64,000 nucleotides of DNA from Emticicia aquatilis (GCF_014644295.1 NZ_BMKK01000007.1:124001-188000), one strand, 5' to 3'; numbered from the stretch's first letter, positions 51,031 through 60,302 are shown. Program-made: numbers and translations. The notes: generated by a model from the sequence alone, not told the origin.

Positions 51031-51711
51031 TTATAGTGCTAAGAGAGCATTATTTTTGATGATGATTTCGGTGCGAGTATAGTCTAAAACGCCCTTTTCT
51101 TTAAGGTCGTTGAAGAGCGATGTAACTGTTTGACGAGTGCTACAAATCAGACTGGCGATGTCTTGGTGTGTAAGATAATTTTTTAAGATGATTTCGTCTT
51201 GTGTGTTTGTGCCTTCTTTTGACGCCCAATCTTTCAGAAATTCGATGAGGCGGGTACGAACATCTTTAAAAACTAAGTTGGCATAACGGTTTTCGAGACG
51301 TTTGAGCCTAAAACCCATCCATTTGGTGTAGCGAAGTGCCAAAGCGGGGTTTCGCTCAATGATTTTTTCAAAATCATCCATTCGGAAACTACAACAAGTT
51401 ACGTAGTCAGAAACGGCAATGGCATATTCGTCAAGCGTTTGGTCGGTTAGTGTAAACTGCCCGAATAAATCGCCTTCTTGCAAAATATCTTTTACGATTT
51501 CGTTGCCTTTGGCATCAATTTCTACAATTTTTATAGTACCACGTTTCAATGTGTAAACCCGACTTGACTCATCATGCGAAAAGTAGATGATTTCGCCCTT
51601 TTTTGCAGTTTTGAAGTTAGTTATGAGGCAAATTTCTTTTAGTTCAGCCGAACTCAAAACATTCATCAACTTATGATTGTGCAAATGCCAATATTTAGTT
51701 TCGAGATTCAT
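51031..51711 (-). CDS. Crp/Fnr-family transcriptional regulator
   Basis: It has 226 residues with the complete Crp architecture: cNMP-like beta roll (GEIIYFSHDESSRVYTLKRGTIKIVEIDAKGNEIV, LQEGDLFGQFTLT), a dimerisation helix, and a C-terminal winged helix with YLTHQDIASLICSTRQTVTSLFNDLKEKG. No Fnr-type Cys cluster. The HTH region is canonical. It sits upstream of DM13-barrel-YceI-DinB on the same strand and may control that group. Confidence 0.92.
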   Translation of the reverse strand: MNLETKYWHLHNHKLMNVLSSAELKEICLITNFKTAKKGEIIYFSHDESSRVYTLKRGTIKIVEIDAKGNEIVKDILQEGDLFGQFTLTDQTLDEYAIAVSDYVTCCSFRMDDFEKIIERNPALALRYTKWMGFRLKRLENRYANLVFKDVRTRLIEFLKDWASKEGTNTQDEIILKNYLTHQDIASLICSTRQTVTSLFNDLKEKGVLDYTRTEIIIKNNALLAL

Positions 51712-51821
51712 AGTAGTGTATCTTAGTGTTGGTTAGTTTTTATAAAAGATACGAAAAAAGCGAGAGAACAATTCAGAACGAAGTTAGAAAATATCTAATT
51801 ACTTCAAAAATAGGCAGTAAA

Positions 51822-52913
51822 TTATAAATTTTGAATCAAACTTAAATCCCAATCAATGTTGGATTGGTAATGCAGCTTACCATTTTCGACCAAAAGAGGG
51901 CTGGCAATATTATTATGATACAAAGACCCCGTACCTAAACCTTGTGGCAACTGATTTTTGTATTCGGCCGTAAATTGAGCAATGGCATTTAGCCCAATAT
52001 TCGACTCGAGTGCCGAGGTCATCCACCAACCAATGTGCAGGCGAGATGCAATCTCAATCCATTCTCGGCAGTGTTGCAAACCACCCAAAAGCGTGGGTTT
52101 CAGAATGATGTAAGTCGGTTTAAGTTTTTTGAGCAATTGCATTTTCTGCACGTAATCGCTTACACCAATCAATTCTTCGTCGAGAGCAATGGGTACTGGG
52201 CTATTTTGGCACAGCTCGGCCATTGCTTCTGCTTGCTTTTGTTTGATAGGTTGTTCAATGCTATGTATTTGATAGTTACCGAGTTGCGAGAGTTTTTCAG
52301 AAGCTTCTTCAGGCGAAAACGCTCCATTGGCATCTACTCTAAGTGTGATTTGTTCGGCCGAAAATTGTTGACGAATGCTCGCTAAAATTTCTAATTCTTC
52401 CGTAAAATTTATCGCCCCAACTTTCATTTTGATGGTATCGAAGCCTGCCGCCAGTTTTTCATCGACTTGGGTAGTCATAAACTCTTTACTTCCCATCCAA
52501 ACCAAACCATTGATATTGATTGCTTTCTGACTTTTTGAGAAATCATTATCGAAAATGACCCTTCGTCCACCGTTCATTACATCGAGTAGGGCGGTTTCAA
52601 AACCAAATTTGATTGAAGGGAAGCGGTCGTCGATGAGTTGAGAAAGAATAATATTGATATTCCATTCAAAAACTTCAAGGTCGAGGCTATTGAAGGTATC
52701 GCAGATTTCTTGCAGAATTTCCTCGAAGTTGGGCAAATCATCAATACTCAAACCTTTCAATGGGGCAGCTTCTCCCAAGCCAAAAACCGATGGGTTTTCA
52801 GAATCGAAGATTTTCAAGAAAAAAGTATCTTTCTCGGTATAGACACCACGTGAAGTTCCAGCCTCAAACTTGAACTTTAAAGTGTGCTTCAACCATTTGA
52901 CTTTCAGACCCAT
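51822..52913 (-). CDS. menC: o-Succinylbenzoate synthase, enolase superfamily
   Basis: Dehydrates SHCHC to o-succinylbenzoate in menaquinone synthesis. It has 363 residues. Catalytic residues: K162 and K164 (IKMKVGA), metal ligands D194 (RVDANGAF), E220 (SIEQPI) and D245 (ALDEELIG), and K272 (ILKPTLLGG). Closely related dipeptide epimerases share this layout, but TSALESNIGLNAIAQF and the overall sequence suit OSBS. No other men gene is in the window. Divergent from lpxK. Confidence 0.85.
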   Translation of the reverse strand: MGLKVKWLKHTLKFKFEAGTSRGVYTEKDTFFLKIFDSENPSVFGLGEAAPLKGLSIDDLPNFEEILQEICDTFNSLDLEVFEWNINIILSQLIDDRFPSIKFGFETALLDVMNGGRRVIFDNDFSKSQKAININGLVWMGSKEFMTTQVDEKLAAGFDTIKMKVGAINFTEELEILASIRQQFSAEQITLRVDANGAFSPEEASEKLSQLGNYQIHSIEQPIKQKQAEAMAELCQNSPVPIALDEELIGVSDYVQKMQLLKKLKPTYIILKPTLLGGLQHCREWIEIASRLHIGWWMTSALESNIGLNAIAQFTAEYKNQLPQGLGTGSLYHNNIASPLLVENGKLHYQSNIDWDLSLIQNL

Positions 52914-52933
52914 TGAAAAATGCTTAATTTTGG

Positions 52934-52941
52934 CAAAAGTA
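52934..52941 (-). promoter_or_regulatory. Candidate -7 box for menC
   Basis: On the minus strand TACTTTTG matches TAnnTTTG, 20 bases upstream of the menC start; no -33 box with standard spacing was found. Confidence 0.4.
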
Positions 52942-53039
52942 CAGAAACTTTTGTTTTTTATGACACAAATCGGCGATTTATATGCTTTTCGAGCAGTTTG
53001 CTTTTGAAAGAACCAATAAATCTACAAAAATCGAACCAA

Positions 53040-54101
53040 ATGAAGGTTATTTTCTTGTTGCTAAAAATAATACTTTTTCCGTTATATGGGCTTTATTATG
53101 CCGTGATTTTCTTGCGGAATTGGTTGTTTGATGTTGGTATAATGAAGTCGGTTTCGCCTAAAGTGCTGACAATCAATGTCGGAAATCTGAGTTTGGGCGG
53201 AACTGGCAAAACCCCACATGTAGAATATTTAGTCAGACTTTTGAGCGATAAGTATAAAGTTAGCACGCTTAGCAGAGGTTACGGCCGCAAAACAAAAGGT
53301 TTTATAGTGGCCGATAACCAAGCAAGTGCCGAAACTATTGGCGATGAACCGATGCAATATTATTTGAAGTTTAAGAATAAAATCAATGTTACGGTTTGTG
53401 AAAATAGGGTAGAAGGAGTTGAGGAAATTGGGAGGAAATTGGGAGATAATCAGTTAATTATCCTCGATGATGCCTTTCAGCATCGCAAGATTGCTCCGTA
53501 CTTCAATTTACTACTTTCAGATTATAATAAACCTTTTTATGAAGACAGTTTAGTGCCTTTCGGGCGATTGCGAGATATTAGAAACAGTGCCAAACGTGCC
53601 GATGCAGTGATTATTACCAAATGTCCAAGTTTGCTTACTAAACAAGAAAAAGCAACGATTCGGAATGCAGTTTTGGCTTACACAAAAGCCGATATTCCTG
53701 TATTTTTCTCAAAAATCCATTATCAAGAAATTACTGGATATACTACTAAAAATGTATTTGAAACTACAAAAAACATTGGTGTTTTGACCGCTATTGCCAA
53801 ACCCGAAGTTTTCGTAAAATATCTTTCAGAAAAAAACTTGTCAATAGGAAAAATCTTTGATTTTCCTGACCATTACGCTTTTACGAGAAAAGATATTGAT
53901 AAAGTTTTGGGAGAAAGCCACGAAAGCTTACAACTTATTACGACCGAAAAAGACATGGTAAAGTTAAAACCACAACTTTCGGAGAACGAGATAAAACGTT
54001 TTTTTTATGTGCCTATTGAAATCGAGATTGAAAATAAAACTACATTTGATACGTTAATCAATTCCAAAATACATTCATTTTACCAAAAAATTAGCCATTA
54101 A
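53040..54101 (+). CDS. lpxK: Tetraacyldisaccharide 4'-kinase
   Basis: Phosphorylates the 4' position of the lipid A precursor at the inner membrane. It has 353 residues from the ATG at 53040; an earlier in-frame start at 52920 would add 40 residues with no similarity. An N-terminal hydrophobic helix leads into INVGNLSLGGTGKTPHVEYLV, the Walker A loop. LSRGYGRKTKGF, GDEPMQYYLKFKNKINVTVCENR, IILDDAFQHRKI (with Walker B Asp) and FPDHYAFTRKDI follow. Its stop overlaps the caspase gene start by one base (TAATG). Confidence 0.93.
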   Translation: MKVIFLLLKIILFPLYGLYYAVIFLRNWLFDVGIMKSVSPKVLTINVGNLSLGGTGKTPHVEYLVRLLSDKYKVSTLSRGYGRKTKGFIVADNQASAETIGDEPMQYYLKFKNKINVTVCENRVEGVEEIGRKLGDNQLIILDDAFQHRKIAPYFNLLLSDYNKPFYEDSLVPFGRLRDIRNSAKRADAVIITKCPSLLTKQEKATIRNAVLAYTKADIPVFFSKIHYQEITGYTTKNVFETTKNIGVLTAIAKPEVFVKYLSEKNLSIGKIFDFPDHYAFTRKDIDKVLGESHESLQLITTEKDMVKLKPQLSENEIKRFFYVPIEIEIENKTTFDTLINSKIHSFYQKISH

Positions 54102-55186
54102 TGAAAAAAATATTTCTATTATTTACACTTACGATATTGAGCTTAAAAGGTATTGGTCAAGAAAAATTGGATTACGGACGAACTTGGGTTTTTATGGTTG
54201 GGGTTTTGGAATGGGCCGATGCTAATACTTTTGCGTCGTTCGATAAAAAGGGAAGAGTTGATGCCAAAATCATGAAGTTTTTTGAAAAACAAGGTGTACC
54301 AGCCAATCAGATGCTTTATATAAAAGACCAAAAGGCCTCAACAAGTGCTGTGAGAGAGGCTTTTGTGCCATTCTTGAAACAAGCCAAGAAAGGTGATATT
54401 TTGTTTTTTTATTACTGCGGACACGGCTATAAAAATGATGGTGGAAAGGTATGTTTTGCCAATTATAAAGGTGCAGATTGGACTGCCGAAGAAATTGTAA
54501 AGACCGTAAACGATAATTTTGCAGGAAATACCGCATTATTTACTGCCGATTGTTGTAATTCGGGTGGGCTGGCTATGGAAGTGCAGAAATACAAAACTCG
54601 AAATTATGCCGCACTCAATTCGGTTGTGCCAACCAATGTTTCGACTGGAAACTGGACTTTCTCAAATGCCCTGCTTTACGCACTCGAAGGCCGAAATTTT
54701 GTTGATACTGATAATAATGGAGCTGTGCAGTTGGCAGAATTGGCGAGTTATATTGATACCGAAATGGCCTTGGTAGAAGGTCAAAAAGCGTCATATTTTG
54801 TGCCAGCAAGTATGAAAAATTGGACTTTGAGTAGTGGTATTCCTGCCAAGAAAAATAGCAGAATTGGCGAGCGAGTAATGGTAGATTATGACGGAACCGA
54901 TTGGCTCGGATTTATCGAAGGCGTTGAAGTAGATAAAAAACTGAAAGTCAGGTTTTATAGCTACACCAATAATGAAGTTGATATCGTTGAGCCTTCGAGG
55001 GTGAAACCTTTTAAGTGTGCCAGTGATTTTCCGATTGGTACAAGCGTAAAAGTATATTCAACGAGTGACGAAAAATGGTATCCAGCAAAGGTTTTGAAGA
55101 AGTTTTCGTGCTTACACTATATTCACTACACCGAATATGATAGTGAATATGACGAGTGGGTTTCGCCAGAGAATATCAAAAAATAG
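54101..55186 (+). CDS. Secreted caspase-family (C14) peptidase with EF-hand-like loop and two C-terminal Tudor-like repeats
   Basis: It has 361 residues. A signal peptide (MKKIFLLFTL... cleaved near GIGQ) is followed by a caspase p20-like domain. The catalytic His is H108 (YCGHGY) and the catalytic Cys C152 (DCCNSGG), in the canonical order. An EF-hand-like loop occupies D202-E213 (DTDNNGAVQLAE). Two repeats of about 50 residues end the protein: 255-304 (IGERVMVDYDGTDWLGFIEGV...) and 312-360 (IGTSVKVYSTSDEKWYPAKVL...), resembling Tudor/agenet knots. Translationally coupled to lpxK. Substrate and purpose unknown. Confidence 0.85.
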   Translation: MKKIFLLFTLTILSLKGIGQEKLDYGRTWVFMVGVLEWADANTFASFDKKGRVDAKIMKFFEKQGVPANQMLYIKDQKASTSAVREAFVPFLKQAKKGDILFFYYCGHGYKNDGGKVCFANYKGADWTAEEIVKTVNDNFAGNTALFTADCCNSGGLAMEVQKYKTRNYAALNSVVPTNVSTGNWTFSNALLYALEGRNFVDTDNNGAVQLAELASYIDTEMALVEGQKASYFVPASMKNWTLSSGIPAKKNSRIGERVMVDYDGTDWLGFIEGVEVDKKLKVRFYSYTNNEVDIVEPSRVKPFKCASDFPIGTSVKVYSTSDEKWYPAKVLKKFSCLHYIHYTEYDSEYDEWVSPENIKK

Positions 55187-55189
55187 AGA

Positions 55190-55227
55190 ATAAAGGGAGA
55201 ATGTTTATAAAGGACTTCTCCCTTTAT
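55190..55227 (+). terminator. Terminator after the caspase gene
   Basis: ATAAAGGGAGAA (55190-55201) pairs with TTCTCCCTTTAT (55216-55227), followed by TTT; it begins just after the stop. Confidence 0.8.
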
Positions 55228-55235
55228 TTTTAGGT

Positions 55236-56591
55236 CTAATTAAAACCCAAATCTTTTCTTGATTGCGTATCATTATTCGGAAATGCCAAACCAGATGGGA
55301 TTTGTTTCGGTGTATATCGTTGCAAATTTTTGTCGTGAAGCCCGTTTTTGATAAACTCTGTTAGCTGGGCAAGCTCAGCTGTAGTCAGATTTAATGGCTT
55401 AAATTCAGCAGCAAGTTGAGTAGTAGGCACTTTCGCATTTTGAGGTTTTGCTGTGTTTTTATAGCTAATTACATCTTCAAGTTTAGTAAAAGAAGCTCCA
55501 TGCCCATAGAATGGTGAGTCTTTGAGGTTATACAACTGCGGGACTTTAAATTTATACATATCTTCGGCTTTGCCCGTAAATCCACCACGACCTTTGTGTT
55601 CAGCTTTTGAATCAGTAATGCCAAAAACGGTATTTATTCCGTAATTACCGTTCTGTAAATCGTTCATTCCCAAAGCGTAGAAATTCATCGCAGCCAACGA
55701 AGGCCCATTGTGACAGCTTGTACAATTAGCTTTACCGAAAAACAATTTTGCACCCAATTTTTGGTCATCAGTCATAGCATAGTAATTACCCTTCAACCAT
55801 TGCTGAAATGGAGCTTCGGTGGCCAAAAGTGTACGTTCGTATGCTGCAATAGCCAAACCTGCATTGATTTTTAGTTGAAAATTATCATTCAAATCCATCG
55901 TTGGGTAAGCCTTCTTGAACATATCTTTATAAGCTGGAATTTGCTCTAAGAAAGTTTTGCTAATAAATAATCGGTGAACATCCTGCCCCGCAATAGCTTG
56001 CGTTTCGGTGCCTTGAAATCCTAAATTGTTCTTTTCTTTTGGAGTGCCTGCCGTCCAGCTACTTTGAGTATTTTGGTTGAGATGGGTTGCTCCAAATTGA
56101 CCATTCCACAAAATATTGGTTTGATAAGCAATATTTAGTGCCGAAGGTGTACGAATCGGCTGAATATCAATTTCCTCGGCTTTATAGAGAGTACTTTTGG
56201 CACGTTTTTCTCCTTGAACGCCAAATCCAACACCGCCGTCGCCAATACCTTGAGGCATACATGCCTGAAAACCAGCCTTTACGTGGTGGCAACTTGCACA
56301 CGAATACGTTTGAAGACTCGCATCTTTGAGCGGGTTGCGTCCAAGGGCGGTTTCATGAAAAAGCATTTGACCGAGTTCGACTTTTTCGGGAGTAATTACA
56401 TTCTTTGGGTCTTGTGGAATTTTTGAAAATTCGGTACTTTCAGGGAGCAAAAAACTACTTTTTCCCTTGCCTTTGGCGGCAGTCGAAATGATTGTTTCAA
56501 GTTCGGTGTCGATGGATGAAGCCGTAAGTATTGTCTCTTTCTGACTACAAGCGAAAACTAAAAAAAGAGGAAGATATAGTAATTTTTTCAT
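55236..56591 (-). CDS. Di-haem cytochrome c peroxidase (MauG/CcpA family) lipoprotein
   Basis: It has 451 residues. Lipobox FLVFACSQKE (Cys near residue 15). Two haem c sites: CASCHH in the first third and CTSCHN near the middle. HVKAGFQACMPQGIGDGGVG, QMLFHETALGRNPL and a C-terminal YGHGASFTKLEDVISY are family features. It reduces hydrogen peroxide in the periplasm using cytochrome c electrons, or oxidises other substrates as in MauG. It is monocistronic and convergent with the caspase gene. Confidence 0.92.
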   Translation of the reverse strand: MKKLLYLPLFLVFACSQKETILTASSIDTELETIISTAAKGKGKSSFLLPESTEFSKIPQDPKNVITPEKVELGQMLFHETALGRNPLKDASLQTYSCASCHHVKAGFQACMPQGIGDGGVGFGVQGEKRAKSTLYKAEEIDIQPIRTPSALNIAYQTNILWNGQFGATHLNQNTQSSWTAGTPKEKNNLGFQGTETQAIAGQDVHRLFISKTFLEQIPAYKDMFKKAYPTMDLNDNFQLKINAGLAIAAYERTLLATEAPFQQWLKGNYYAMTDDQKLGAKLFFGKANCTSCHNGPSLAAMNFYALGMNDLQNGNYGINTVFGITDSKAEHKGRGGFTGKAEDMYKFKVPQLYNLKDSPFYGHGASFTKLEDVISYKNTAKPQNAKVPTTQLAAEFKPLNLTTAELAQLTEFIKNGLHDKNLQRYTPKQIPSGLAFPNNDTQSRKDLGFN

Positions 56592-56756
56592 TGAAAAGCA
56601 TGATTTTATAGACTATACGTAAACAATTTTAGTGCCACTGCCTTCCGTAATTTTATGAGTATTATCAGTTTTTGGATTCTACTTTTTAAGCGGTAGCATT
56701 TCTAAATACTAATCAGAAAAAGAATTTAGACTTTAATTTCTGCACAAAAAAATGAT

Positions 56757-56764
56757 TATATTTG
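56757..56764 (+). promoter_or_regulatory. Candidate -7 box for vapBC-queG
   Basis: TATATTTG matches TAnnTTTG, 18 bases before the vapB ATG; T-rich -33 region without a strict TTTG at the 19-base spacing. Confidence 0.45.
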
Positions 56765-56782
56765 TGTGTAAAAATTATACTT

Positions 56783-56974
56783 ATGGCTACAAATATTGAT
56801 ATTGACCAAGAAAAATTAGCACAAATAATGTCAATGAAGCAGTTTAAAACTAAAAAAGAAGCTGTAAATGAGGCACTGAACGAGTATTTAAAAAATCTTT
56901 TACGTCAACAAGTTTTAACTTGGAAAGGCTCAAACGCTTGGGAAGGAGATTTAGAACAAATGCGTTTAGACTAA
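56783..56974 (+). CDS. vapB: VapB-family antitoxin (type II toxin-antitoxin)
   Basis: It has 63 residues from the ATG at 56783; the upstream in-frame start adds seven residues and is unlikely. A ribbon-helix-helix segment (NIDIDQEKLAQIMSMKQFKTKKEAVNEALNEYLKNLL) forms the DNA-binding half, and the C-terminal tail EGDLEQMRLD is the VapC-binding tail. It represses its own promoter and neutralises the adjacent PIN toxin. Overlaps vapC by one base (TAATG). Confidence 0.87.
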   Translation: MATNIDIDQEKLAQIMSMKQFKTKKEAVNEALNEYLKNLLRQQVLTWKGSNAWEGDLEQMRLD

Positions 56975-57384
56975 TGGAAAAAGCAATTTTTGATACCTCC
57001 GTTTGGATTGATTTGTTTAAAAATACAAAAAGTAAACAATCAATACTTTTAGAAGAATATGTCGAATACGCTTCTCAAAATCTTTTATTAACCCCAACGA
57101 TTATTCAAGAAATTTTACAAGGAGTTAAGACTGAAAAAGACTTTATTCAAAAAAAGTTGGTATTGGAAAGTTTTAATATTCTGAAACCCGACTGGGAAAA
57201 AACTTCCATTGCTGCGGCTAAACTTTATTTCGATTTAAGAAAAAAGGGTGTCACAATTAGAAAAAGTACAGATTGTTTGATTGCCCAAGTAGCTATCGAA
57301 AACAACGTTTTACTCGTCCATAATGATACCGATTTTGAATTAATTGCTCAAAATTCGACTCTCCGAACTTTCTACAAAAATTGA
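56974..57384 (+). CDS. vapC: VapC-family PIN-domain toxin
   Basis: It has 136 residues from the ATG at 56974 overlapping the vapB stop. The PIN-domain acidic quartet is visible: [10 protein letters not shown], a Glu in TIIQEILQG, Asp in [11 protein letters not shown] and Asp in [11 protein letters not shown]. It is a ribonuclease toxin (RNA target unknown). The end of the gene overlaps queG by four bases. Confidence 0.88.
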   Translation: MEKAIFDTSVWIDLFKNTKSKQSILLEEYVEYASQNLLLTPTIIQEILQGVKTEKDFIQKKLVLESFNILKPDWEKTSIAAAKLYFDLRKKGVTIRKSTDCLIAQVAIENNVLLVHNDTDFELIAQNSTLRTFYKN

Positions 57385-58319
57385 TAGATTTCCTGCAAAT
57401 AAAACGTTCCGAACTCATCAAAGCAAAAGCTACTGAATTGGGCTTTGATGCCTGCGGTATATCAAAAGCTGAATTTTTGGAAGAAGAAGCTCCACGTTTA
57501 GAAAAATGGCTCAACTTGAATTATCACGGAAAAATGGCCTACATGGCCAATCATTTCGATAAACGCCTTGACCCACGTAAATTAGTTGATGGAGCAAAAT
57601 CGGTTATTACGGTCATTCTGAACTATTTTCCTGAACAAACTTTACCCGAAAACGATGAATCTTACAAAATCTCGAAATACGCTTACGGCACAGATTATCA
57701 TTTTGTGCTGAAAGATAAACTCAAAGATTTGATGACTTATATTTCGGAAGAAATTGGCGAAGTAAACGGACGAGTTTTTGTAGATTCTGCTCCTGTGATG
57801 GATAAAGTTTGGGCAAAAAAAAGTGGAATTGGTTGGGTCGGAAAACACACAAATTTGATAACGAGAGAAATTGGAAGTTTTTTCTTTATAGGCGAAATCA
57901 TTTGTGATTTAGAGCTTCAAGCCGATACTGCCATGAAAGATTATTGTGGTACTTGCACCCGATGCGTAGATGCTTGCCCCACTGATGCCATTACGCAACC
58001 GTATGTAGTTGATGGCTCGAAGTGTATTTCTTACTTTACGATTGAGCTAAAAGAAGCAATTCCCGATGAAGTGAAGGGTAAATTTGAAAATTGGATTTTT
58101 GGTTGTGATATTTGTCAAGATGTTTGTCCGTGGAATCGTTTTTCTCGACCAACTCAAACCTCAGACTTTAAGCAACACGCTGATTTACAGCAATTTACAA
58201 GAACTGACTGGGAAGAGATTTCGCACGAAGTTTTTCAAGAAATTTTCCGAAGAAGTGCCGTAAAACGCACAAAATTGGAAGGATTAAAGCGAAATATTGA
58301 ATTTGTGAAGCCTAAGTAG
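57381..58319 (+). CDS. queG: Epoxyqueuosine reductase
   Basis: Final step of queuosine tRNA modification, a cobalamin and iron-sulfur enzyme. It has 312 residues. The start is TTG at 57381, overlapping the vapC stop (TTGA); no in-frame ATG exists before residue 50 and the N-terminal [15 protein letters not shown] is conserved, so TTG is supported. Two 4Fe-4S clusters are seen: [13 protein letters not shown] with the Cys of SKCISYFT, and [33 protein letters not shown] also fits. Downstream of vapBC in one coupled operon. Confidence 0.93.
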   Translation: MIDFLQIKRSELIKAKATELGFDACGISKAEFLEEEAPRLEKWLNLNYHGKMAYMANHFDKRLDPRKLVDGAKSVITVILNYFPEQTLPENDESYKISKYAYGTDYHFVLKDKLKDLMTYISEEIGEVNGRVFVDSAPVMDKVWAKKSGIGWVGKHTNLITREIGSFFFIGEIICDLELQADTAMKDYCGTCTRCVDACPTDAITQPYVVDGSKCISYFTIELKEAIPDEVKGKFENWIFGCDICQDVCPWNRFSRPTQTSDFKQHADLQQFTRTDWEEISHEVFQEIFRRSAVKRTKLEGLKRNIEFVKPK

Positions 58320-58422
58320 TTCATTGTCAATGGTCGACAAGTCCACAGAAAGTTAATGGGCTTGTATATAATTATTTTGCTGTTACAGACACATCTTATT
58401 GCCTAACTAAACTTTATAAAAA

Positions 58423-58896
58423 ATGATGGATGACGATAATTTTGAAGATTTTTTTGATGAAGATTATGACTCGGAAGAACTAAAAAGAGAGATGGAGGAG
58501 GAGAATAAGCGAGTAGATAATTTACCGATTCTGAAAAAAGCGTACGAAATTTATGAAACCACCAATGCTATTGTAGGCACAATCAACGAGGAAGATGATA
58601 TGCTCGAAATGAGGCATCTGATGTTAGAAAATGCCATGATTATTCCCGCAAAAATTCGTAGAGCCGAAGCAGGGAGTTTATATACATTGCGTATGGAAAG
58701 TGCGGTGATTATTAAAATTCATGCTCGTGAATTACTTGCACAAACGTCTTTTTGTAAACATGAAAACCTTTCGAGTAGTGATTATTTAGATTTACTTCGC
58801 TCGGAAATAGAAGAGTTCAGAGTTTTATTTGTTGAATGGGTCAATTGCTTTGATAAATCAGATGACATTCCTGATAATTGGGGACTTTTTTACTGA
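58423..58896 (+). CDS. Conserved hypothetical protein (acidic N-terminus)
   Basis: It has 157 residues. Residues 1-26 are very acidic (DDDNFEDFFDEDYD). The rest is helical with NAIVGTINEEDDMLEMRHLMLENAMIIPAKIRRAEAGSLYTLRMESAVIIKIHARELL, a pattern suggesting a four-helix bundle. It ends DDIPDNWGLFY. I recognise it as a protein type recurring in Cytophagales with no known function. Cytosolic, no signal peptide. Confidence 0.75.
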   Translation: MMDDDNFEDFFDEDYDSEELKREMEEENKRVDNLPILKKAYEIYETTNAIVGTINEEDDMLEMRHLMLENAMIIPAKIRRAEAGSLYTLRMESAVIIKIHARELLAQTSFCKHENLSSSDYLDLLRSEIEEFRVLFVEWVNCFDKSDDIPDNWGLFY

Positions 58897-58899
58897 AAA

Positions 58900-59502
58900 T
58901 TAAACACCTAAAGTATCAACTCCTTCATCATCAAGTAATTGTTGAAGATTAAGAGTTATTCCTTCCATGACAGCTATATCGTTATTCCAATCGAAGACTT
59001 GTGTAGGGGTATTTTTTGAGAAAACCATTATTTTTCTGTGTTTTGTTATCACCCACAGTATTTTCTGAGTACCAAAATTCATCATTTCCTCTGACTTTGA
59101 AAATACATAATCTAAGTCTTCTGTATCAATTTTTACATCAACTTCTATCGCAACTTCGGGTGCGACTTCAAAGTAATTATCGCTCAAAATGACTTTTTCC
59201 TTTAAAAATATTCCTATATCTGTCGAAAGATTGTTTTTATGGCCTAAATGAAGACCTGTTTCGTTTGTTGTGATAGTATAATTTTTTCTATTTATTTTTG
59301 AAAAAAGGATTCCATAAATGAGCCCCACTAAATATGATTGCAACGAACTACTCCCCATGATTTCTTCAATTTGTTTAGAGCCATTTAATACGCTTTTATA
59401 ACCTTTGTAATAATAAGGCTTGCCATTGACAATCTCACGAATATACTTTTCTGGAATTTTACGAGTACGGCTTTTAATTTTCTCTGCTACAGGCTTTACC
59501 AT
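58900..59502 (-). CDS. Uma2-family restriction-endonuclease-like protein
   Basis: It has 200 residues. PD-(D/E)XK-like core: GLHLGHKNNLSTDIGIFLKEK has the catalytic Asp, and EVAIEVDVKIDTED contains the E-x-D-x-K-like block. Uma2 (DUF820) proteins are expanded in cyanobacteria and Bacteroidota and their targets are unknown. It converges with the acidic hypothetical gene, with three bases between the ends. Confidence 0.83.
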   Translation of the reverse strand: MVKPVAEKIKSRTRKIPEKYIREIVNGKPYYYKGYKSVLNGSKQIEEIMGSSSLQSYLVGLIYGILFSKINRKNYTITTNETGLHLGHKNNLSTDIGIFLKEKVILSDNYFEVAPEVAIEVDVKIDTEDLDYVFSKSEEMMNFGTQKILWVITKHRKIMVFSKNTPTQVFDWNNDIAVMEGITLNLQQLLDDEGVDTLGV

Positions 59503-59570
59503 ATTCTTGTTTTTTTACGAAAGTAAAACAATTTATGAATAATTTGCAATACAATTTAAAGTGAAAGATA

Positions 59571-60302
59571 ATGGCAAAAGATAATTTTTCTAATCAAGCA
59601 AGCATTTATGCACAGTTTCGCCCAACGTACCCAAAGGCGGTTTTTGACTACCTGAATAAGGTCGTAAAAAACAAAAAAACTGTCTGGGATTGTGCCACTG
59701 GCAACGGGCAAATGGCAAGAGAATTATCAAAAACTTTTGATATGGTGTATGCAACTGACATTAGCCAAAAACAACTGGATAATGCTTTTCAAGCTGAAAA
59801 CATAGCGTATTCGATAGCAAAAGCAGAAGAAACTCATTTTCCTGACCATACTTTTGATTTGATTACGGTTGCTCAAGCCATTCATTGGTTTGATTTTGAG
59901 AAATTTTATGCCGAAGTAAACCGAGTAGCGAAATCGGGAGCGATTTTGTTTGTAATTGGTTATTCGATGCCTCGTTTTGAGGGAAAAATTGACGAAATCT
60001 TGCAGGATTTTTATTGGAATATCACAGGGCCATATTGGGATGCTGAGCGAAAGCACATTGATAATCAGTATGATTCGATTCCTTTTCCTTTTGAGAGAAT
60101 GGAATGTCCTATTTTTAAAAATGAATATCTTTGGACACTCGAAATGGCAGAGGGGTACTTTAATTCGTGGTCATCAATTCAAAACTATATCAAGAAAAAT
60201 GGCAAAAATCCTGTCAATGAAGTGATTGATAAACTGCGAGAATATTGGCAAGGGGAACAACGAGTAGAATTTCCCTTGTTTACGAAAGTTGGGAGAATTT
60301 AA
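59571..60302 (+). CDS. Class I SAM-dependent methyltransferase
   Basis: It has 243 residues. NQASIYAQFRPTYPKAVFDYL opens the protein, followed by the SAM motif VWDCATGNGQMARELS and DFDLITVAQAIHWFDFEKFYAEVNRV. The layout matches the trans-aconitate/Methyltransf_11-type enzymes. Substrate is unknown. It is monocistronic and converges on the ABC ATPase gene. Confidence 0.87.
   Translation: MAKDNFSNQASIYAQFRPTYPKAVFDYLNKVVKNKKTVWDCATGNGQMARELSKTFDMVYATDISQKQLDNAFQAENIAYSIAKAEETHFPDHTFDLITVAQAIHWFDFEKFYAEVNRVAKSGAILFVIGYSMPRFEGKIDEILQDFYWNITGPYWDAERKHIDNQYDSIPFPFERMECPIFKNEYLWTLEMAEGYFNSWSSIQNYIKKNGKNPVNEVIDKLREYWQGEQRVEFPLFTKVGRI

Noticed and set aside
51822-52913. Dipeptide epimerase rather than menC
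   Set aside because: The catalytic layout is shared, but sequence details suit o-succinylbenzoate synthase better; kept at reduced confidence.
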